A stretch of 5,369 bases of DNA, from contig JAHRVD010000015.1 of assembly GCA_019090845.1 (NCBI GenBank), forward strand, positions 1 to 5,369, written 5' to 3'. Shown one piece after another: positions 1 through 5,369 of the stretch. The notes beneath the pieces are model-generated. The model was not told where the DNA came from, did not search any database, and worked only from the letters and a program-made list of their open reading frames with translations. This DNA comes from Marinosulfonomonas sp. (lineage in GTDB: Bacteria > Pseudomonadota > Alphaproteobacteria > Rhodobacterales > Rhodobacteraceae). Both the position numbers and the translations under genes were made by a program. How positions within the stretch are numbered: position 1 is the stretch's first letter; every line of letters starts with the position of its first letter.

Positions 1-2071
<2,071 letters not shown>

Positions 2072-2095
2072 AGTCAGTATGGCATGCTGCTGGCA

Positions 2096-2638
2096 CTAAC
2101 CCTTTAGTTTTCTGACATAGGTCCATGTTGGAACGACACTGTCGCGGGCAACCGAGAACGCCTCGGCGTCGCCAAGATATTCAAAACCGCTGTTGGTCAT
2201 CACCTTGGCCGAGGCCGGATTGTCCTGAAACACCTCGGCAAACATCGTGCGCGCACCATGCGGGTTGGCCTCAACCATCGCGCGCACGGTTTCAGAGGCC
2301 AGACCAGTGTTCCAGAACGCCGGAGCCACCCAGAATGTAATCTCGGATTGCTCACGATCCATCCGGGTCAGCCAAACGGCGCCCAGAACCTCGGCATGGT
2401 TTTCGCCCGATCCATCCATTACCCATACATCTTCGTCCCGGTCATCCTTTTGCGAGCGGGCAATATAAGCCTCGATCACGCCCGGTGGCAGCGGATGGGG
2501 AATGGCGCGGGTTGCTTGGGCGACGCGTTTGTCGCCCGAATACATTTCCAGCAACCCGGCGTCAGATTTACGCAGCGGGCGCAGGATAAAGCGGTTTGCC
2601 TGTATCACGGGCTGGTTTGTTATCTGGTCAAGGATCAT
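2096..2638 (-). CDS. GNAT-family N-acetyltransferase (RimJ/RimL-like fold)
   Basis: This 180-residue protein is the size of a single GNAT domain, which moves an acetyl group from acetyl-CoA to an amine. It opens with a strand typical of the Acetyltransf_3 type (FILRPLRKSDA, 17-27), continues with EITFWVAPAFWNTGLASE (99-116), the acetyl-CoA-binding region, and ends with the common helix and turn NPASAKVMTNSGFEYLG (140-156). In the usual Q/R-x-x-G-x-G/A loop the first position is Trp109, followed by G112 and A114. The frame is open upstream to 3016, but that part lies over the exporter gene in another frame. The ATG at 2638 has a perfect AGGAGG site and the expected family N-terminus, so I chose it. 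The start overlaps the exporter stop as ATGA, so the two are probably co-translated. The substrate cannot be read from sequence; a ribosomal-protein or small-molecule amine are both possible. Confidence 0.88.
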   Translation of the reverse strand: MILDQITNQPVIQANRFILRPLRKSDAGLLEMYSGDKRVAQATRAIPHPLPPGVIEAYIARSQKDDRDEDVWVMDGSGENHAEVLGAVWLTRMDREQSEITFWVAPAFWNTGLASETVRAMVEANPHGARTMFAEVFQDNPASAKVMTNSGFEYLGDAEAFSVARDSVVPTWTYVRKLKG

Positions 2639-3240
2639 GCTGTTCCTCCTATGAAAAGCACAAAGAAGACGCTTGCGACGGTTAAGGCCGCCAACGTCCA
2701 CATCAAATATTTTTCCACCGGACGTCCTGCGACGCTCCGGGCTATTGTTTGTCCGCCAAAGGTCCAGATCGGATGAAAAACGATCTGGGTCGTCAGCAAG
2801 CAGATGGCAATCGTCGCTGTCGCCTGCAAGGTCGGTGTGCCGGGGCTCACGAAAGATGTGAAGCCGGCGGTAATCATTGCCCAGGCTTTGGGGTTCAGCG
2901 GATGAACCGCCAAACCCGCAATAAAACCAGGGGCTTGCACACCCGTCTTGTCCTGAGACAGCGACATGTTTGCCACCCGCCAAGCCAGCCAGCAGATATA
3001 GGCAACACACGCCCATTTGAGCACCCAGAACACAGCAGGCACCCGGTTGGCCAGTTCCATCAGGCCAAACCCGATCGGCCAGATAATCAGTTGCTTGCCA
3101 AGTGCGACGCCGGCCACGAATGGCAAAGCCGCGCGAAAGCCGAACCGCGCGCCGGTGGACAGCAACGCCATATTAGCCGGACCCGGTGTTCCGACCTGAC
3201 TGGCCGCAAAGACCATAAAACTGACAACTGCGACACCCAT
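2635..3240 (-). CDS. LysE/RhtB-family amino-acid exporter
   Basis: LysE/RhtB proteins are small inner-membrane exporters of amino acids and related metabolites. The 201 residues match the family's usual length of about 200-210. The family signature TPGPANM is at 18-24, after the first hydrophobic helix, and the conserved LNPKAW is at 115-120. About six hydrophobic segments can be drawn, near 4-25, 36-60, 68-90, 105-130, 140-162 and 178-198. The ATG at 3240 is the first in frame after a stop 15-18 nt upstream. Its ribosome site is weak: only AAAGG, about 14 nt away. A terminator lies 25 bp upstream, so no full promoter fits between the two. The gene overlaps the acetyltransferase by 4 bp. Family assignment is firm, substrate unknown; the position between rpmA and obgE is not part of the widely conserved rplU-rpmA-obgE order. 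Confidence 0.9.
   Translation of the reverse strand: MGVAVVSFMVFAASQVGTPGPANMALLSTGARFGFRAALPFVAGVALGKQLIIWPIGFGLMELANRVPAVFWVLKWACVAYICWLAWRVANMSLSQDKTGVQAPGFIAGLAVHPLNPKAWAMITAGFTSFVSPGTPTLQATATIAICLLTTQIVFHPIWTFGGQTIARSVAGRPVEKYLMWTLAALTVASVFFVLFIGGTA
2644..2650 (-). promoter_or_regulatory. Strong Shine-Dalgarno that fixes the GNAT start
   Basis: AGGAGGA on the minus strand lies 5 nt before the ATG at 2638, inside the last codons of the exporter gene. It is the best ribosome site in the window. It argues for the 180-residue acetyltransferase rather than the 306-residue open frame that extends upstream. Confidence 0.8.
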
Positions 3241-3265
3241 TATGGAAGACGCCTTTCATCCAACG

Positions 3266-3299
3266 AAAAAGGGGACCGGCTGGTTAGCCGATCCCCTTT
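3266..3299 (-). terminator. Intrinsic terminator after rpmA
   Basis: On the minus strand AAAGGGGATCGGCT (3299-3286) pairs with AGCCGGTCCCCTTT (3281-3268) around the loop AACC. This makes a 14-bp stem with a single T-G wobble. A run of five T residues (3270-3266) closes and follows the stem. The hairpin begins 22 bp after the rpmA stop and ends 25 bp before the exporter start. It should end most transcripts of rplU-rpmA. On the plus strand the hairpin is followed by only a few A residues, so it acts in the minus direction. Confidence 0.85.
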
Positions 3300-3321
3300 A
3301 AAACTTGATTAAGGAATTCAG

Positions 3322-3591
3322 CTACTCGGCTGCCTCCGCTGCCGGGAGGACCGAAATAAATGTGCGCCCTTTAAGGCCTTTGTGAAATGTCACATGGCCT
3401 TCGGTCGTGGCAAAGATCGTATGATCACGCCCCATGCCCACGCCTTCGCCCGGCCACATCTTTGTGCCGCGTTGACGAAGAATGATATTTCCCGCAATGG
3501 CATGTTCGCCACCATACAGTTTCACGCCAAGACGGCGACCGGCAGAATCGCGCCCGTTACGGGTTGAACCACCTGCTTTTTTGTGTGCCAT
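3322..3591 (-). CDS. rpmA: 50S ribosomal protein bL27
   Basis: bL27 is a small basic large-subunit protein whose N-terminal arm reaches the peptidyl-transferase centre. The 89 residues are close to the usual 85-90. The start [16 protein letters not shown] is the canonical mature N-terminus without the cleaved extension found in Firmicutes. The family blocks [36 protein letters not shown] and HVTFHKG follow in order. The tail AAEAAE is an Ala/Glu-rich end. The gene starts 6 bp after the rplU stop. Its ribosome site AAGGAG (3606-3601) is formed by the last two sense codons of rplU, 9 nt before the ATG. It is thus co-transcribed with rplU, and a strong terminator follows. The assignment is certain. 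Confidence 0.99.
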   Translation of the reverse strand: MAHKKAGGSTRNGRDSAGRRLGVKLYGGEHAIAGNIILRQRGTKMWPGEGVGMGRDHTIFATTEGHVTFHKGLKGRTFISVLPAAEAAE

Positions 3592-3597
3592 CTGGTG

Positions 3598-4290
3598 TTA
3601 CTCCTTCTCTGCGGCCAGTTTCTTGGCCTGTGCGATCCAGCCTTCACGCTCGATCCGGCCTTTGAACGACAGTTTCTCATCCATATCAGCCACGTCTGCT
3701 TTTTTCCAGCCGGCGATTTGCGCGAATGTCGTGACACCCGCCTCGACCAGCTTTTTCTCAAGTGCCGGGCCAACGCCGGACAATTGCTTTAGATCATCCG
3801 CTGTGGCGGCCGCTTTAGGAGCAACTTTTTTGGCAGCGGCTTTCTTTGGCGCGGCTGCCTTTGCCTCGGCTTTCGCCGGAGCGGCCTTTTTAGGTGCGGC
3901 TTTCGTGGCAGGTTTTGCAGCCGCCAAAGCAACGCCCGAAACTGACCCCGCACCGATCGCGGCCTTCACACCGGATTTGTCGCCGCCTTTTTCAAGGATG
4001 TCAGTAACCCGCAGCAGCGTCAGTTGCTGGCGATGACCCTTGGTGCGCTGGCTGCCGTGCTTACGGCGGCGCTTAACGAAATGGATCAGCTTTTCGCCTT
4101 TGATCTGGTCGATCACTTCGGCCTGAACCGCAGCGCCCGCAACGATCGGCGTGCCAACTGTGGCACCAACCATCAGAATTTCGTTGAACTGAATTTTTTC
4201 GCCGGCGTCAGCTGCAAGTTTTTCAACACGAAGAACGTCTCCGTTTTGAACCTTGTACTGCTTGCCACCGGTCTTCATGACCGCAAACAT
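3598..4290 (-). CDS. rplU: 50S ribosomal protein bL21 with helix-hairpin-helix-like C-terminal extension
   Basis: bL21 binds 23S rRNA in the large subunit. Residues 1-102 are the complete bL21 domain, from MFAVMKTGGKQY to the basic signature FVKRRRKHGSQRTKGHRQ (71-88) and LRVTDIL. Bacterial bL21 is normally about 100-105 residues, whereas this one has 230. A Gly/Ala stretch leads into an Ala/Lys/Pro linker (about 122-163) resembling histone H1 tails. Then comes a folded segment at 165-226 with the hairpin LSGVGPALEKKLVEAGV (170-186) and the end FKGRIEREGWIAQAKKLA. Similar tails occur on L21 and on NuoE of Rhodobacterales (from memory, not searched). The start at 4290 is canonical and has AAGGAAG about 6 nt upstream; a TTG at 4389 in the same frame is not credible. 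A promoter lies at 4427-4455. The extension's role is unknown. Confidence 0.97.
   Translation of the reverse strand: MFAVMKTGGKQYKVQNGDVLRVEKLAADAGEKIQFNEILMVGATVGTPIVAGAAVQAEVIDQIKGEKLIHFVKRRRKHGSQRTKGHRQQLTLLRVTDILEKGGDKSGVKAAIGAGSVSGVALAAAKPATKAAPKKAAPAKAEAKAAAPKKAAAKKVAPKAAATADDLKQLSGVGPALEKKLVEAGVTTFAQIAGWKKADVADMDEKLSFKGRIEREGWIAQAKKLAAEKE
3802..3927 (-). repeat. Low-complexity Ala/Lys/Pro linker within rplU
   Basis: Codons 122-163 of rplU encode repeated AAPKKAA and AAKK-type units, giving a strongly basic, probably disordered linker. It joins the bL21 domain to the helix-hairpin-helix-like tail. At DNA level the units are imperfect, so this is a degenerate protein repeat rather than a tandem DNA array. 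Such linkers are prone to length change between strains. Confidence 0.7.
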
Positions 4291-4296
4291 ATGCGA

Positions 4297-4303
4297 CTTC
4301 CTT
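4297..4303 (-). promoter_or_regulatory. rplU ribosome binding site
   Basis: AAGGAAG on the minus strand lies 6 nt before the ATG at 4290. It supports MFAVMKTGGKQY as the true N-terminus and argues against the 33-residue upstream extension of the open frame. Confidence 0.7.
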
Positions 4304-4367
4304 ATATTTCCGCGTTCTTTGGCCCCCGTTGCCGGGCGTTTTGACCAACCGGTCGCCACAAACAGCG

Positions 4368-4418
4368 CGCTCTTTTGAGCGTCATTCAAATTGCTCCTGC
4401 AGGCATCTGCCTGTCAGG
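4368..4418 (-). promoter_or_regulatory. Hairpins in the rplU 5' leader
   Basis: Two hairpins follow each other just downstream of the predicted transcription start. The first (4418-4396) pairs CCTG-A-CAGGC with GCCTGCAGG around the loop AGAT: nine base pairs with one bulged A. The second (4381-4368) is CGCTC-AAAA-GAGCG. Neither is followed by a T tract. Ribosomal-protein leaders often carry structures used for feedback control, and an L21 leader is known in Bacillus-type bacteria. I see no clear match to that motif, so regulation here is inference. Confidence 0.4.
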
Positions 4419-4426
4419 AATGGCGG

Positions 4427-4455
4427 CTTATCTGGGATATGGGCGGATGAGTCAA
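4427..4455 (-). promoter_or_regulatory. Sigma70-type promoter for rplU-rpmA
   Basis: On the minus strand TTGACT (-35, 4455-4450) is separated by exactly 17 nt from GATAAG (-10, 4432-4427). The -35 matches TTGACA at five of six positions and the -10 matches TATAAT at four of six. A strong -35 with a weaker -10 is common in Rhodobacterales. Transcription should start near 4420, leaving a leader of about 130 nt before rplU. It lies in the 219-bp gap after the upstream gene, where no intrinsic terminator is evident. Confidence 0.6.
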
Positions 4456-4509
4456 GGGGCGCGGTGATCCTTGGCTATGTTTTGGCACAAGGCCTCAAAC
4501 GGACGCCCA

Positions 4510-5334
4510 TCATAAATCCTGCGCCACCATCACCTGAGCAACGGCCAGCCCCAATGCGCGGGAAATCTGCTCAAACATGCCATCAAAGGCGACAAACAGA
4601 GCGTTATTCAGCGCCTGCCCGTTCGGCGTCTTTGAGATGTCGATATAGGCCTGCAAATCAGCGTCACTAAGCGGCTGATAGGCCAGCGACAGGAACGAAA
4701 ACAGCCACTCCTCGACATCGTCACGGATCGTGCTTTCCTGGCTCCAGACCTCTGACAACATCTGATCCTGACTTAGCGGGCTAGGAAACGCACCACCGTC
4801 GGACAAGCCAGTATAGAAGGCAAAATTTGAATTCAACGCACCGACAACGTTGGAGTCCAGCAGATCATTAGCGGCAATGAAATTGGCCAGCAGCCCAACA
4901 CGGGGATCATTGTCTGCCCGCATTTGTTCCAAACGCTCTTTGCTTGCGTCTTCCACCCCACTATCCAACAAAGCCAGTCGCGCGCTCAGTTCCAACGCGG
5001 TGATCCGGCGGCCAAGATCGCTTTGGAAAAACGCCAGTGCCGGGACAAGATCGACATCTTCCAGCGCGTCAGCGAACGCGGCGCGACTGGTTTCAGTCAT
5101 CCATTCTTCATCATAAATCTCGGTGAGCGTCTGCTTCCAGTTTGGAGCGGTTCGCCCGGGAAACATCGTTTCGGGCAATTCCAGACCGGTGCTGATGCCT
5201 TCCTGACGCAACATCTGGATGATATCGGACCACAGCAACGCGTCGGCAAGTTTCCAAGCCTCCTGAGCAGAACCCGCCCGAAGCGGCAACGCAAGCAAAA
5301 GCCAGATCAGCATTGTGGACAGGAATCGCAACAT
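4510..5334 (-). CDS. Secreted or periplasmic protein of unknown function, DUF2059-like
   Basis: I do not recognise a specific function. The 274 residues begin with a Sec-type signal peptide: MLR, a hydrophobic core FLSTMLIWLLLALPL (4-18) and a likely cleavage site after GSA (23). The mature part is acidic, helical in character, has no cysteine and no further membrane segment, so it is probably periplasmic. Two related stretches, ALAFFQSDLGRRITALE (99-115) and LQAYIDISKTPNGQALNNAL (227-246), share the aromatic-x(2-4)-S/T-x-x-G pattern typical of DUF2059 proteins, as if two half-units were duplicated. GGAGGT lies 3 nt before the ATG at 5334, which is close but supports this start; the next ATG (residue 8) has no ribosome site and would lose the charged n-region. 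It has the same strand as rplU but is separated by 219 bp and a promoter, so it is likely a separate unit. DUF2059 membership is moderately sure. Confidence 0.75.
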   Translation of the reverse strand: MLRFLSTMLIWLLLALPLRAGSAQEAWKLADALLWSDIIQMLRQEGISTGLELPETMFPGRTAPNWKQTLTEIYDEEWMTETSRAAFADALEDVDLVPALAFFQSDLGRRITALELSARLALLDSGVEDASKERLEQMRADNDPRVGLLANFIAANDLLDSNVVGALNSNFAFYTGLSDGGAFPSPLSQDQMLSEVWSQESTIRDDVEEWLFSFLSLAYQPLSDADLQAYIDISKTPNGQALNNALFVAFDGMFEQISRALGLAVAQVMVAQDL

Positions 5335-5337
5335 CGG

Positions 5338-5343
5338 ACCTCC
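5338..5343 (-). promoter_or_regulatory. Ribosome binding site of the DUF2059-like gene
   Basis: GGAGGT on the minus strand is 3 nt before the ATG at 5334. The motif is strong but the spacing is shorter than usual. No convincing promoter is visible in the 26 bases left before the window edge. Confidence 0.5.
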
Positions 5344-5369
5344 GGGTCAGTTGGGATGAAACTTAGGCG

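Noticed and set aside
2639..3016. Upstream extension of the acetyltransferase frame to 306 residues
   Set aside because: This part lies over the exporter gene in another frame and has no GNAT-like sequence; the internal ATG at 2638 has a perfect Shine-Dalgarno.
2749..3312. Plus-strand open frame of 187 codons opposite the exporter gene
   Set aside because: It runs through the terminator hairpin and has no domain-like content or ribosome site; the minus-strand exporter explains the region.
3482..4036. Plus-strand open frame rich in Ala/Phe that looks like a membrane protein
   Set aside because: Its AAFFGAAAF-type stretches are the reverse complement of the Lys/Ala codons of the rplU linker, so it is a shadow.
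4291..4389. 33-residue N-terminal extension of bL21 from a TTG at 4389
   Set aside because: bL21 starts canonically at MFAVMKTGGKQY, with AAGGAAG in front; the extension falls in the structured leader.

Overview
The window looks like a chromosomal housekeeping segment from an alphaproteobacterium, most likely of the Rhodobacterales (Roseobacter/Rhodobacter group). The reasons are the rplU-rpmA-obgE-proB neighbourhood, a long Ala/Lys-rich C-terminal extension on ribosomal protein L21, Obg without a long C-terminal extension, and fairly high G+C. The organism assignment is inference from gene content; no search was run.

All seven supported genes lie on the minus strand and read from high to low coordinates. 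From the right edge they are: a signal-peptide-bearing protein with DUF2059-like features (4510-5334); a 219-bp intergenic region with a good sigma70-type promoter and leader hairpins; rplU (3598-4290) and rpmA (3322-3591), 6 bp apart; a strong intrinsic terminator (3266-3299); a LysE/RhtB-type exporter (2635-3240) overlapping a GNAT acetyltransferase (2096-2638) by ATGA; an 84-bp gap; obgE (971-2011); and proB, which starts inside the obgE 3' end and runs off the left edge (1-983). No stretch longer than 300 bases lacks a gene, and I see no tRNA, rRNA, insertion sequence, CRISPR array or attachment site.

Functionally the segment joins the large ribosomal subunit (bL21, bL27), the GTPase that acts in its assembly (Obg), and the first enzyme of proline synthesis (ProB). 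An exporter/acetyltransferase pair of unknown substrate sits between rpmA and obgE. The terminator sits between rpmA and the exporter, so the ribosomal pair can be expressed strongly as its own unit. The downstream genes would then depend on readthrough or on promoters I could not identify with confidence.

The least ordinary features are the bL21 fusion (ribosomal domain, histone-H1-like linker, helix-hairpin-helix-like tail) and the structured rplU leader. I did not find evidence of a new defence or mobile system.
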